A DNA stretch of 64,000 bases, from contig JALMQS010000873.1 of the NCBI GenBank assembly GCA_024734495.1, positions 227,653 to 291,652 on the forward strand. Reading direction: 5' to 3'. Under the pieces are notes generated by a model. The model was not told the origin of the DNA, did not search any database, and saw nothing but the letters and a program-made list of their open reading frames with translations. This document shows positions 10,570 through 21,452 of this stretch, one piece after another. The position numbers were made by a program, and so were the translations under genes. The stretch's first letter is position 1. Each line of letters starts with the position of its first letter. Source of the stretch: Forficula auricularia. Taxonomy: Eukaryota; Arthropoda; Insecta; Dermaptera; Forficulidae.

Positions 10570-10988
10570 TTATCGTGGTTCGATTGTATTAGATTTCAGT
10601 GATGTTCTTCCGTCAAATTGTCTGCTTCTTTTAATACACTGAATTTGGCTTGTTTCGAAAATATTCGTTCTCTCGAGTCGACAGTGAGGCTCAGGAAAAT
10701 TAGTTGCATTTCCGTCCATTTGGTCTGTTAGGATCCGGAAACGCAGATCGGGATTTGTTGAGACGCTAGGCGCTGGGGTCGACTGCAGGGCCGCCAGGTG
10801 AACAAAGAAGGTAATTACCTGGGGGAACCGGCTTCGGGCTCGGTTGAGTCCATTTCCGCCCGGCTGGACGACGGACAGGTGAGCGACAGCGTCGCTGGTT
10901 CCGTCAGGTAGCCCCTCCCCCATTTGCAGAGCAGCTGTCGAGACGAGCACATCAGGTACGCTTGCATTTCTATTCTCTAGCTAGATCT
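10570..10988 (-). other. Long open frame in a G+C-richer patch, identity unknown
   Basis: The minus-strand frame is open for about 138 codons, with an internal ATG giving MGEGLPDGTSDAVAHLSVVQ. It lies opposite the plus-strand candidate exon at 10789-10878, so at most one is likely real. The G+C content is clearly higher than the flanks. No domain is recognised. Confidence 0.25.
10789..10878 (+). CDS. Candidate internal exon (tentative gene, exon 1 seen)
   Basis: The frame after CTGCAG at 10783-10788 is open for exactly 30 codons and reads GRQVNKEGNYLGEPASGSVE then SISARLDDGQ. It ends at a strong donor, CAG|GTGAGC. It ends in phase 0, compatible with the candidate exon at 13592. The acceptor lacks a good pyrimidine tract, and the opposite strand is also open, so this is a proposal. 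The product is not recognised. Confidence 0.3.
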
Positions 10989-11129
10989 GTCAAATGAGTG
11001 GGCCAATTCCCGCTGTAAACATTATCCTAGCTTGAACAGCATCCCACTCGGTATATTCTAGCTTCACTTGTAAATCTAATTGAGTTAAGTTGGCAGTTGA
11101 GGCTGCGTAACTTCCCGGAAACGGGAATC

Positions 11130-11276
11130 ATGGAGGCAGTCGAAGCGACCGACGCAGCCATTCAACTTTTCCATCTGTCCATCATGCTACAAGATTGGAA
11201 AATGCCGCTTCACTATCTTTTGCTATTCTTCTTCGATTGTACTACCAATATTCCAGCTATCTGCTTTTGCTACTAA
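11130..11276 (+). CDS. Small unidentified ORF
   Basis: An ATG frame of 48 codons begins MEAVEATDAAIQLFHLSIML and ends in a hydrophobic, cysteine-containing tail before TAA. The 5' half is G+C-rich compared with the locality. No homologue comes to mind. It could be part of an untranslated or first exon, or chance. Confidence 0.2.
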   Translation: MEAVEATDAAIQLFHLSIMLQDWKMPLHYLLLFFFDCTTNIPAICFCY

Positions 11277-11476
11277 TAACAGAAACTTCCTCCTGCATGT
11301 ACCAGTTCTCATATAAAAAACAAAACAAAAAAAAAAACAAGTTTAAATATTACGATTATTGCTCCAATTATCTATAACAATAATAACGAAGGAATATATT
11401 GATTAGGGAAATATTACACAATATTGCAACATGGTGAAATAAGGACAATAGCTTACGCAAATTATTTTTATTTTTT

Positions 11477-11513
11477 GCCAACGTTTCGTCAACTTTGTTG
11501 ACTTCCTCAGGGC
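11477..11513 (-). ncRNA. Hammerhead ribozyme motif
   Basis: The minus strand has GCC, CTGAGGA, an extra A, helix II GTCAAC(AAA)GTTGAC with 6 perfect pairs, GAA, palindromic ACGT, cleavage base T, then GGC pairing with the initial GCC. All core bases are present. Confidence 0.72.
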
Positions 11514-11672
11514 TCAAACAAATTAACTTCTTTGCATATTTGTCATTTTATCAATATTCATTCTTAGCAAACACATATTATCCTTATAATATTTTCAATC
11601 TGTGTGATTATGCGTTTGCTAAGAATGAATATTAATAAAATGACAAATATTCAAAGAAGTTGATTTGTTTGA

Positions 11673-11709
11673 GCCCTGAGGAAGTCAACAAAGTTGATGA
11701 AACGTTGGC
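11673..11709 (+). ncRNA. Hammerhead ribozyme motif
   Basis: Plus-strand partner of 11477-11513: GCC at 11673-11675, CTGAGGA at 11676-11682, an extra A, GTCAAC/GTTGAT with one G-T pair, GAA at 11699-11701, ACGT at 11702-11705, T at 11706, and GGC at 11707-11709. Confidence 0.7.
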
Positions 11710-11799
11710 AAAAAATAAAATTATTTGCATAAGCTATTATCCGTATTTCTCTACAACAACTTATTAATTTAATCGATGGACATAAATAATTGCAACATA

Positions 11800-13155
11800 G
11801 CTTGCCAAATAACAATACTAATTTTTAATCTCCGATTAATTTGGATTATATACAAAAATTCAATTAAACATCACTAAAAACTAAGATATTTTTATTTCTA
11901 ATATGTTTCCTATTTGAATTATTTAAAACAAAATGTTTCATAGCTTACTCAATCACATGAATCACCATTTACTCTCAGGATAATTTATGGGCTGCAGAAG
12001 AGATTCCTGACGGACTAGAGACATTTATTGACCATTAATCTTTTATTGTTCATTTTCATAACAAACACTTCGGTATATAGTTATATACATGTATATTATA
12101 AACATATAATAACAAGATTGTTTTAATTTGAAAATGAATGGTTTGATTCATGGAATCGACAGAAACTGCCCGAAAAAGAATCCTATTTAGAACAATTTGT
12201 CTAAAATAGGCCAATTAGTAGACATTTTTAGTTGCTACTTTTTTTTGGGGGGGTGATAGTATTTCATCACTTTCTATTACCTTTTACTAGCTGCTTTAAA
12301 TGGAATCACTAAGCTAAATAATTAATTAAATAAAAAAAATATATATTTCCGTATCATGTTATTATTATAATGTCTGATTTCCATGTCAGAAGAGCTCGTT
12401 CTCTCTTGAGTCGACCAAGTGCCAATCTTACATTCGGGCATTTTGACTGCACTCAAAAGATAATATTTTTCCGACATGTGTTTAGCCTTGAATTTTGGAA
12501 AATATATTTTTTTCAAGTTTGAAAAAATTACCTAAGTACTTAATTAAATATTTTATGTAGTTTCATCAGGGTTCGAAGGTCACAGCCCCTGAAGCTACAA
12601 CTCATTCTGTTGAAATGAGAAAAAATTCTGATGATTAGAATAGAAATAAGGCTGATTTTTCTAAAACTTATGCAAAAGTAGAAACAAAAATAATTTGCTC
12701 TCAAAATCACCTCCATCGGCTTATCTATTGCATAAATAATAAATAATATACTCTTGTAATTTTAGAGAGACTAGTCACTAACTCTTTCGAATACTACAAA
12801 TACTTACACAGAATTATTTTCGTAAAAGTGGCCATTTTTTTGTAAAAAAATCAGAATTTTATATAAATAATTTTGGTTTTTATTATAATAAAAATATTAG
12901 AATAAATGTTAAATAAAATTTTAAAAGATATTTTATATTAAATTTTCATCTACATACACATATAGTGTCAACTAGATAATTTCATGGGAGAGTGGACCCC
13001 ATGGTTCCTAACCTGGGAACTTGCTTGCTCTAAAAAACAATTCAAATAAAAATAACTACTTAAAAAAACCCATTATTCTTTTAAACAATATTCTATAGAC
13101 TCTAAGATTCATATTAACTAGAAAATCTACCAAAACATTTTTTTCTAATTTATAC
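11800..13155. other. A+T-rich stretch, no gene seen
   Basis: A 64-codon minus-strand frame at 12322-12516 has no recognisable feature. No repeats are shared with the rest of the window except poly-T and poly-A runs. Confidence 0.45.
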
Positions 13156-13300
13156 ATAATTATATTATAACATTTAGGGAAAGCGGTGTTGGTTTATAGT
13201 GAAACATATTAAACACAGGAGTTTTTTAAAAAATGGTTATAGTGGTGTTTCACAAGTAAAAATATAAATTAAAAAAAATTTAATTATATTTTTGAGTAAT

Positions 13301-13345
13301 ACTCTCTAGATATTTCGGGTTTTAGCCCATCATCAGGAGGTTGAG
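13301..13345 (-). ncRNA. Hammerhead motif, helix I weakened
   Basis: The minus strand reads CTGATGA, an extra T, GGG(CTAAAA)CCC, GAA, ATAT, C. The downstream bases TAGAGAG pair with the upstream CTC only if shifted. The core is intact but helix I is imperfect. Confidence 0.55.
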
Positions 13346-13385
13346 TTTACAAAAACTGAAGGCTGAAGTCTTTTGTAAACTCAAA

Positions 13386-13430
13386 CTCCTGATGATAGGC
13401 TAAAAACCCGAAATATCTAGAGAGTATTTA
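13386..13430 (+). ncRNA. Hammerhead motif, partly decayed
   Basis: Plus-strand partner of 13301-13345. It has CTGATGA, T, then AGGCTAAAAACCC, where one helix II G has become A, followed by GAAATATC. Helix II is weaker than on the other arm. Confidence 0.5.
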
Positions 13431-13591
13431 AATTCAAACTCCAAAAATATAATTAAAAAAAATATTTAAGTTTTTTTTAATTTTATTTTTACTTGTGAAA
13501 CACCACTATAACCTTTTTTTTAAAAAAACTCCTTTAATTATATTATATTTTGCCTATATATAAATATTATATTTTATGTTTTTCTTTACAG

Positions 13592-13640
13592 ATTTACATC
13601 AATACTCTCGAGAAAGCCTTGAAAAGATGTGACCTCTGTG
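13592..13640 (+). CDS. Candidate internal exon (tentative gene, exon 2 seen)
   Basis: A strong acceptor (tttttctttacag) precedes 49 nt that are open in only one frame, IYINTLEKALKRCDLC plus one base. A perfect donor, G|GTGAGT, follows. The entry phase matches the exon at 10789-10878. The exit phase matches the next candidate at 14303, where the joined codon is GGT. The protein is not recognised. Confidence 0.4.
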
Positions 13641-13700
13641 GTGAGTCTGATTGAACTTTTTATTTTTACATAATTAAAACAAAGATATGAATGTCTTCCC

Positions 13701-13717
13701 GGGGGGGGGGGGGGGGG
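13701..13717. repeat. Poly-G run of 17
   Basis: Seventeen consecutive G, flanked by CCC, within the putative intron. Confidence 0.95.
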
Positions 13718-14302
13718 TGAAGACCTCTGACATGCAATATAAACAAATTTTCTACTAAAATCTTAGATGTGACGATAGAATTGTGTTTTTTATTTTTTTT
13801 TTTAGAGAATGTAGAATTTTCTTTAATTGTTTTGAAGAAAATTCAATTTCACTATATTATAATTATATTATTTTCTTATGTCTGAAAATATTTTATTTCG
13901 CATGTAGAAAATTACATCTCATGTAGACAGGACGAAGGGGGACATGATAAGAATAAAAAGCAGAAAAAATAGGTACACTGGATTATTTTTTAACAATTCG
14001 TATATTGAAGAAGTCCCCCCCTCATATCATCTAAATGACTATATGTAAATGTAAACCCAGGAAAAAAAAATATATTTTAAATAACGTTTATTTTCGAATA
14101 TTTTTATATATATTAAGTACTTTTGATAAATTTCTGGGTTTTTAAAAAAAAAATCTGAACTTGTCAGGAAAAATAATTTTTGGATAGGTACGTGTCTGGT
14201 TGGACAAGTACAAAAAAGTATATTCCTATATTTATATTACCTACACATTCTATAATTTCTAAATTCTAAAAACTGTAATATTAAATAATTGGAATTGTTC
14301 AG

Positions 14303-14403
14303 GTGACATTCACGCTTCGTGGCATTTTCCTCAATGGCTGAACCTGTTGGCTTTATACGCACCAAAAAATATCACATTTAAACTGTTTGCTAAGATAGAA
14401 TAG
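14303..14403 (+). CDS. Candidate terminal exon (tentative gene)
   Basis: After ttcag at 14298-14302, the frame dictated by the exon at 13592 is open for 33 codons (GDIHASWHFPQWLNLLALYA then PKNITFKLFAKIE) and ends in TAG. The other two frames stop at once or within 13 codons. With exon 2 the join gives a CDLCGDIH segment holding a C-x-x-C. Function is unknown. The implied intron is 662 bp. The phase agreement is the main support; a chance match is still possible. Confidence 0.35.
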
Positions 14404-15120
14404 CTCGAAACATATATATTCATAATATACCTATATAATTCTTTTTTAAAATCCATTTTTAAATTCAAATTGTAAAAAAATATATAATCAGGCGTTGAAA
14501 GTCTATTTATTTAAGGTAGTTGTTTCAGCATATGGGTTTTCTTAGGATTTTTGTGAAATTTAGACAGATTATTATTTAAATACTTCTACATCGATTGGTG
14601 AATAATAGAGTTCCGGAGATATTAAATTCCAAAGATAGAGTTTTTCTCTTATATCGTACATTGCACACTATACGAGATATTGGAAAGTTTACATACATAT
14701 TTAATTAGAATTGAGAAACTTTTCTTAGCATTGTTACCAAAACTAAACCAACATTAAACAATAACTAATACATTTTTTAAGAAAATTTTAATTCATAGTT
14801 ACAACATAGTTTCTGAAATAACAATTAATGAAAAATGTATAATAAAAAATTTACACTAAAAACAAGCTGTCAACAACGCATTTATTTAACCTAAAAAAGT
14901 GGGTTAACTTTAATACTTTTATTTGCGTTTTTTCGCTTCAGCCATTGTCGTAACAGCTTTCAATCGCTTATTAAGAAATTTTTGTTTTATAAACTTCTTC
15001 CTTTATAATATACTTTTCTGAGATTTCTATGATAAAATATATACAAGTGGGGACAGTGTTGCCAGATTTGTCAAACGAGCACGGAATTGGCTAGTAGTGG
15101 ACATAAACAGCAAAAAGTTT
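14404..15120. other. A+T-rich DNA, no gene seen
   Basis: Possibly the 3' untranslated and downstream region of the tentative gene. No repeat family is recognised. Confidence 0.4.
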
Positions 15121-15124
15121 TGGG

Positions 15125-15237
15125 TTTATTAATAACTTTTAAGGAGTTCGGTGTTGGTTCTAGGTGAAACATTTTAATATAATAATAAAACTTGAGTAAG
15201 ATACGATGTAGGTTTCATAAAAAAAAAAAAAAAAAAA
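15125..15237 (-). mobile_element. Solo arm end of a family A element
   Basis: Contains the family terminus in reverse (cttttaaggagttcggtgtt, then ggtgaaac, then aaaacttgag) and stops in a run of A. It matches the right end of the 43706-43982 element. No second arm and no hammerhead core remain, consistent with strong 5' truncation. Confidence 0.65.
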
Positions 15238-15239
15238 TG

Positions 15240-16205
15240 GGTTTATTAATTATGAATCCTTATTGTCTGTTCTATATACTTTAGCATTAACTTTTTGCTA
15301 GTATTGTCGCGAAGCAACTATCTTAAACGATATTTTCAGCAATCAAAGCTCGCCGAACTCCTGAAGTTTTGGATTCATTCGAAAATTTTCGATTTTTTGT
15401 AAAGGTGCTAATACGAGAATTTAAATTTATTCCGATACCAAAATGTTTATATTTTGAAAATGATTAAAAATTTGTTGAGAGTATACTAAGTCTTGAAAAA
15501 GTATCACCATTTTTATATATAGATATTAAATAATCTACGCCATCGTTTGTTATCCTTTCGCTACTCTTGAAATAATATTCAGGAAACCCCTAGAAAAAAA
15601 AAATTATTTAAAAATTCAATTATTCTCAACTAACATTCCACGTTATCTAAAATATCTATGGATCTTTTCGAGCTCAGACGAAGTCTCTAAATGCATTAAA
15701 ATTTGAATAATTCAAAAAGTATCCGAAAAATTGAAAACGATTTTCGTATCGTCACCCTTATGCCAAAACCACGAATGTTTTCAGTAATTGCTATTTGAAA
15801 ATCTTCTATAACATACTATTTACCTGATTCAAGGTTGAGCTTCATTCTAACACATTTAGATAGTTTGTCAATAATTGGATTAAAAAATGACATTAATGAG
15901 AAAATTTATACATTCGTGGTTTTGGCATAGGTATCTAATTTGTGTAAAAAAAGTTATTTAACACATATATTACTTATTTCACAATGTTCCAGAAACCGCA
16001 AGGGAAAATAATTATTTAAAATTAACTGTCTTGAAAACATTTGGGTTACTTAATTCACTATTTCTCGTGGTTCTCTAGGGATTCCTTCCTCTCCATAGAA
16101 TGGTGGGGAATCTCTTTTAAGAAACTCTTAACTGGTAACTCTTAAAATCTTTAAATGATTTTTTTTAGAATAGCTCCTTAATCCTAGACAAAAATCGAAT
16201 CTGAA
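15240..16205. other. A+T-rich DNA, no gene seen
   Basis: No open frame above 60 codons and no repeated family are visible. Confidence 0.45.
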
Positions 16206-16218
16206 TATTTTTCATAAA

Positions 16219-16444
16219 TTTTACTTATGGAAAGTGGTGTAGGTTTTAGGTGAAACATGATGTTAATTAATAGAGTAAAGGGTGTGTAGTTTCACAGTGA
16301 ATGAAATAAAACTCAAAGAGGTTTATACAAACTCAATATATTTCGGATTATTAGTCCATCATCAGGAGTTTACAAGTTAATACTGTATAACCTCTTTGAG
16401 TTTTATTTCATTCACTGTGAAACTACACACCCTTTACTCTATTA
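16219..16444 (-). mobile_element. Fold-back retroelement, family A, 12-bp duplication
   Basis: Flanked by ATTTTTCATAAA at 16207-16218 and 16445-16456. Its 3' terminus is on the left (ggaaagtggtgtaggtttta). The right arm is shortened, so only the minus-strand hammerhead survives. The close paralogue is at 21873-22151. Confidence 0.8.
16329..16371 (-). ncRNA. Hammerhead ribozyme motif with 6-bp helix I
   Basis: The minus strand reads AAACTC, CTGATGA, an extra T, GGA(CTAATAA)TCC, GAA, palindromic ATATAT, cleavage base T, then GAGTTT, which pairs perfectly with AAACTC. All invariant core bases are present. It is one of the best copies in the window. Confidence 0.75.
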
Positions 16445-16456
16445 ATTTTTCATAAA

Positions 16457-18685
16457 CGCAGGAAAACTTTATTTTATCGGACCAAAAAGTGCCAAATTTT
16501 TATGTAATTTTGGCTCTCACTTCTGTGTTAAACTGGTTACTTGATTTTTATCTATATTTAATTTATCTACTTTGGAAATGATTTTCCTAAAAGACACGTT
16601 TGCCGTATTCTTTTAACCATCAGAAACATCAATTTGTTTATTATCTGAGGATAGAATATGCTATCCAAAAGAATAAACAAAAATGAGGAAATAACCTAAT
16701 TTGTATCCTGGTATATATGTTATATCTAGAAAGAAGCTAGCCAAGCTCGAATCCGAACACGTATCAAGAGTCTCGTACCTTAAATCTTCCGAAATACTTG
16801 AGATATTAGATTCGTTCATATATGTTGTTACTAAGGAAAGAATGAGAAAATGTGTGGAATTTTTTCATAATTTTAATTTAAGCCGCCAGGTAAAAAAATC
16901 AGCTAAAAATGAACTCTCTCACATCGTCATTTTAAAATGAATTAAATATAAACAAAATGAGCATTATTATTCTTCTTAAACACATTTTTGCAGGTGTACT
17001 ATACCTCACACCCTAATGATACAAAAACGTGTCTTATTTTCCATCCCATGAAAAATTTTACCCTTCCCAAAATAATCATTCGATTAAAATTATTGAAATA
17101 CGATTTTCTATTTCGGGAAAAATGAATATATTAACTTGTAAATTCCAAGTTCGTATTTTTTATTTCATTTAGCATCAGCTATCATACATTGCTCTGACAA
17201 ACATACAGACATTGTTGTGACAGTAATAGGGCCTCGTTTTACTTTTAAGGGGGTTTGGGACCGTTTATCATTTTTATAAGAAAATTCTCAAATTTTTACC
17301 ATCGAATCATTGATGTATTAAATATTTATTCCCGAAATTTGAAGTTGATCGTCTGTCCCATTACCGAGAAATAAATGATTGAAAATTGTTGTTGAGCTAT
17401 TACTACTATACAAATTATACTATTTTCAACAAATTTATACAGATCAATAATTCAACATTTATGAATCGAATGATACATTTTTCAATAGATTTAACAGTCT
17501 AGTTAATTAGTTATTCATAAATGTAAAAAATAAAAAGTTATTTGCAGCCAACAATATATAACAAAAGCACTAGTGTAGAATTCCAACTCTATTTCTTGAA
17601 ATCGTTTTTGTGTTAAATAAATGTTTTTATAATGAGAAAAAATTTATCTCAATATTTTTTTTATTAATATTATCAAAACAAAGATTTGTATTCGAAATTA
17701 ACCTCATTATTAACAATTTTTTTTTTCATTAAAAAATTTATTAGGGAGAAGTTGTCACTCTGCAGAAATACAAAAGACTTTTTCGTAGATCAACCAGAGA
17801 GAGTTGCTGTCCCGAACCTCCTTAAGCGGAGCCCTAAAAACGAATATACATATTTTCTAAATGTTTACAATATTATAATATGTCATAAAAATATTTTTTA
17901 TTCTTTCATTATAAAATACAGTAAAATGACTATTCGTGTTCAAGGGTACGACTGGACGGCTACTGTAAGGGAGGAAGTGATAACGCGAATTTTATGGTCT
18001 TACATACTTACATTATTGATTATACAATGTCGGGTCTTAATTGATCAAATATCCTGGAAACAGAGAGTTAATAGATTTTCATTGGTGGACTTTAAAGAGA
18101 ACGGAGGTCTTATGGGTTGATCCTAAAACGCAATATTAAATTATCCACCGGTGTAATTAGACAAATTTACATGTAAATTTGATTAGTTACACCAGTGGAG
18201 CGCTTACAGTGCCTTTCAGAATGGACTCATGAATCTGAAATGTGAATATTTTTCTTCTTTGAGCGTGTAATGCTGGCAAGCTGCCTTAAGGCGTAGGTAT
18301 ATACGCTACCTGCCTATTCAACTTCAAATTTGAACCAACAATTTCATATTGAATTATACAATTTCAAATTGGGATTAATTAAATTAAATTTCAAAAGAAC
18401 TAGTCCCAATATCAAATTTATTAATCGTGATTTGAAGGTGAAAACGTATAGTGATAAAGGTTTAGTTTAATATCTCGCTTTAACTTTCTCCAATTATCTT
18501 CGATAGAACTTTCCAATTCAATTTTTTATTAAAACACCTCTATTGAATATTCGTATGAAAGATGTAGAGTGCAAAGCCACAAATAAATAAAAAATACGTA
18601 GATATTATATATATATATTATGTAGGTAAACTTGTTTTACATCTAGCAAAAAAAACACTTTTTAATTTTGCCTAAACATTTATTT
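16457..18685. other. A+T-rich DNA with old dispersed repeat pieces
   Basis: The part at about 16690-17260 shares segments (cttgagatat..., cctcacacccta, gacattgt...agggcctc) with regions near 19650-20000, 23370-23830, 36230-36420, 45960-46160 and 49190-49830. These look like one old retroelement 3' end whose final segment includes 'aatagggtt'. A frame of 144 codons at 17686-18120 has no recognisable domain, starts with TTG and is not called a gene. Confidence 0.4.
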
Positions 18686-18689
18686 ATTA

Positions 18690-19320
18690 AGGTATTTATT
18701 CAAGAAGTCTTCGAAACTTGGAATATAAGTCATCAAAAGCATAATAAACACACTGTTAAAATTTGAAGACGATTTACCACACCAAACTGAAATAATCGCA
18801 ATTAAAATGAAAATTTTTACATATGGTAGATTGGGAAAGGGTGGGAAAATGATCATTATTTTATTTTTTTTCATTGAAGGATTTTCACCATCTTGATGAA
18901 AAAATAATATTTGTTAGAATAATATAGGTTATGGAATAACCATTTGAAAAACAAAATAAATTACTGGAAAGAAGCAAATTCAGTTTATTTATCCTAACAA
19001 TAAAAAATTAATATATCCAGTACACACCAAGCCAGCAAAATTCTTATAAATAGAATAATATATTCGGAGTAACTTAAAAAAAAAAAAAATTGAAATTTTT
19101 GATAAAAAATAAAAAAAAACATATTTGGGCGATTATTTTTAGTGGAGGGAATATAATATCAATAGTTTGGAAACGATCCATTCATAAAGAGAAGTAGTAG
19201 TGTAAAAATACAGACACGTTAAAAAAACATAACCTAAAATTTTAGCGCCGTTCATATTTATAGAGTGGTTACGAGGCTAAAACTTTTTGTGTGGATTGTC
19301 GCGAAAGAACCTCCTTAAGT
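18690..19320 (-). repeat. Inverted partner of the 9956-10460 repeat
   Basis: Same content as 9956-10460 in reverse complement, with indels and an extra A+T block near 18900-19040. The terminal cgacaatccacac block is on the right here. Confidence 0.72.
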
Positions 19321-19976
19321 AAAAATTATTTATGGAAAATAATTTCCATTAATAAAAATTTAAAATTTAAGTAATTATCTTGAAATAAACAATATACTTG
19401 TAATACTCTTGACCCATTAAAGCTGAATCCAGAAACTTATCCGTATAAAACCAGACATTAGTTTAAAAGAAACATTTGATTTTTCTGAATCTTAATTATT
19501 ATTATTATTAAAAAAAAAAAAAAAAAACGTTTAAAAATTTATCAGAAATATTTAATTTAGTATTATATTTTGATCTCAAATAGATTGGACCAGTACAATT
19601 AGCCTTTCTCTCTAGATATTACGCTACGATCGCCAAGATATGGCTTAAAATAGAGACCTAGGAGTATAAATTTGTATGTAAATTTAAGAAAAATGATTTA
19701 ACTCTTAAAATACTTGAGGTATCAAAGTCGTTCTTATATGAAGTACATAAGCAAAGAATGGACATATTTGGAGAATTTTTCAATAATTTTAACGTCCCTG
19801 TTTGAAAATCTCGTTAGGTACAAAACTCGTCTTAAATGGCTAATTCTACATGAGTACTTTACATGGATATCTCACACCCGATGATAATAAAGGATTTTTA
19901 ATTTTTGTCTCCATAAAAAATTCGACCCAAAATAATCATAAATAAAATTTTAAACCGATATTTGATCTCGGAAAAA

Positions 19977-19977
<1 letters not shown>

Positions 19978-20010
<33 letters not shown>
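19978..20010. repeat. (TA)n microsatellite
   Basis: About 16 uninterrupted AT units immediately before the tRNA-like palindrome. Confidence 0.95.
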
Positions 20011-20012
<2 letters not shown>

Positions 20013-20057
20013 CTTAAATTAAGGAATGAAGAAAAGATTTTTATATTATAGACAAAA

Positions 20058-20148
20058 GGATCAGCCGGGATTCGAACCCGGGATCTTCGTATATGCGCTG
20101 CGATGCCTTTATAAGAGCCTTAGCTCTTATCCTCTCCGCCACCGATCC
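20058..20148 (-). tRNA. tRNA-like sequence (class II shape), probable SINE head or pseudogene
   Basis: On the minus strand the ends GGATCGG and CTGATCC can form a 7-bp acceptor stem with one G-T pair. The T arm is CCGGG(TTCGAAT)CCCGG, a perfect 5-bp stem, and GGTTCGAAT provides a B box. A D-arm-like GGTGGCGGAGAGGATAAG gives an A box. The anticodon arm does not fold cleanly because ATAAGAGC/GCTCTTAT makes a competing hairpin, so the anticodon is not assigned. Confidence 0.5.
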
Positions 20149-20324
20149 CTGAACCCAAGCTGATACCTAATGTCTATATGAATTTGGAATTTCGTTTTTA
20201 TTTAATCTTTTAATCTCTTCCTCCTTTTGTCTATAATATAAAATTCTTTTCTTCGTTCCCTAATTTAATTTAATGGAGGAAGAGATTAAAAGATTAAATA
20301 AAAATGAAATTCCAAATTCATATA

Positions 20325-20416
20325 GTCATCGGTGGCCGAGTTGATAAGAGCTAAGGCTCTTATAAAGGCATCGCAGCGCACATGCGGAGATCCAGGGTCC
20401 GAATCCCGGTTGATCC
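20325..20416 (+). tRNA. tRNA-like sequence, diverged partner
   Basis: Inverted copy of 20058-20148. The A box is GGTGGCCGAGTTGATAAG, closer to consensus, but the acceptor start is mutated (tcatc) and the T stem is CAGGG/CCCGG with mismatches. It is judged a pseudogene. Confidence 0.45.
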
Positions 20417-20469
20417 TTTTGTCTATAATATAAAAATCTTTTCTTCGTTCCCTAATTTAATTTAATTTA

Positions 20470-21080
20470 TAATTGTCTTTCGACGTGGCCTCATTGTGGT
20501 TGCGTCCTAGAGTGAAGAAGAAAATTATTTTCGACCTTTGGGATCGCGATCGAGTGGGAGGCGTTTGGATATGAAATATATAACTTTTAAATTTCAGGTT
20601 TGTATGTTATTTAATTTATAAATTACAATGCACTGGCAGACCGACAGGCATTATATCCACACTAATAGAGTTGTTTTTTGTTTTTCGTTTTTCTGCAACT
20701 ATTTTTGCTTTATTGTTTTTCCTATAAACATTCAAATATTATCAATAACGTTTTGGTCACTATTTCAAATATCTAAATAGATTAGAAAAAAAAAAAACAG
20801 AATTTAGAATATTTGTATTTCAATTAAAATTTCAAATGAATTGGAACGTGATAGAACATAAGTAGTCTAGTAATGTTGTAATGTTGAAAGATAATAAGTA
20901 CAGAATTTCAGTCGTAATCAGTGGAAAATGAATAGTAAAATAACTAGCAATGAATTTAATTTGTCATTTGGAAGACCTTGAGATTCATAGAATAAATTTA
21001 ATATAAAACGAACAAATTGCTCTCGTCCTGAACGGGATTAATTATTTTCATCTACATATATGAAAACATTTTTTTAACGA
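20470..21080. other. Dispersed repeat tail and spacer
   Basis: 20480-20690 resembles the old repeat tail seen at 23700-23830 (cactaataga, tttttgtttttcg). No gene is seen. Confidence 0.4.
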
Positions 21081-21084
21081 GAGT

Positions 21085-21452
21085 TTATAATGGGAATATG
21101 GACAAGTTTTTATGTAATTTTTTTATTTTTCCACCAACGTTTCGTCGAGTTTGCCGACTTCTTCAGGTTTTCAAATAGTTATATTCTTATTATCATATTC
21201 CTCTAAAATATATTATTTTTCTTTATCTTTGTTTCCAATGAACATTAGAAATTCAAAAATTCAAAAAATTCGGATCATTGAATTTTTGAATTTCTAATGG
21301 TCATTGGTAAAAGAGATAAAGAAAAATAATGTGTTTTAGACGAATGTGTGATGTAATTATTTGAAAACCTGAAGAAATTGGCAAAGTCGACGAAATGTTG
21401 GAGGAAAAAATAAAAAAAATCACACAAAAACTTGTCCTCAAATCCCATTTTA
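21085..21452. mobile_element. Fold-back element with hammerhead-like arms
   Basis: The outer arms (ggacaagtttttatgta... and its complement near 21420-21450) and inner arms (ttgaatttctaatg...) pair around 21265. The arms carry CCAACGTTTCGTCGAG and GTCGACGAAATGTTGG. It is related to family B in its core but has different outer sequence. Confidence 0.65.
21133..21171 (-). ncRNA. Hammerhead-like motif with weak helix I
   Basis: The minus strand reads CTGAAGA, an extra A, helix II GTCGGCAAACTCGAC, GAA, palindromic ACGT, T. Helix II has a central mismatch. Sequences next to the core pair poorly (AAAAC against GGTGG). The opposite arm has GAAATGTT, which destroys the ACGT palindrome. Confidence 0.5.

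Larger units (their letters stand above)
11433..11788 (+). mobile_element. Fold-back retroelement, family B, 10-bp duplication
   Basis: Flanked by ATTGCAACAT at 11423-11432 and 11789-11798. It has long complementary arms with a short loop near 11575-11600 and a single-stranded 3' tail ending in ATCGATGGACATAAATA. The copy at 33780-34127 has the same 3' tail but a different left end and a different duplication. That pattern indicates 5' truncation and target-primed integration. Confidence 0.8.
13170..13534 (-). mobile_element. Fold-back retroelement, family A, 13-bp duplication
   Basis: The direct repeat TAATTATATTATA is at 13157-13169 and 13535-13547. The left end carries the conserved terminus in reverse (gggaaagcggtgttggttta, then gtgaaac), so the 3' end is on the left. 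The arms meet near 13356. The same subfamily occurs at 57421-57688, where the centre is deleted. Confidence 0.75.
20014..20466. mobile_element. Palindrome carrying a tRNA-like sequence on each arm
   Basis: Arms of about 190-210 bp, each with a tRNA-like segment flanked by the same 'ttttgtctataatataaaa' and 'cttcgttccctaattt' sequences. The centre is near 20250. This can be read as two tRNA-derived SINE copies head to head, or as a fold-back element that captured a tRNA. Confidence 0.7.

Noticed and set aside
17686..18120. 144-codon plus-strand open frame
   Set aside because: Begins with TTG, is rich in codons of A and T, and shows no domain or splice context. Frames of this length occur by chance in such DNA often enough to leave it uncalled.
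20058..20148. Functional tRNA gene
   Set aside because: The anticodon arm does not form properly and the sequence sits in a duplicated palindrome, so a SINE head or pseudogene is more likely.
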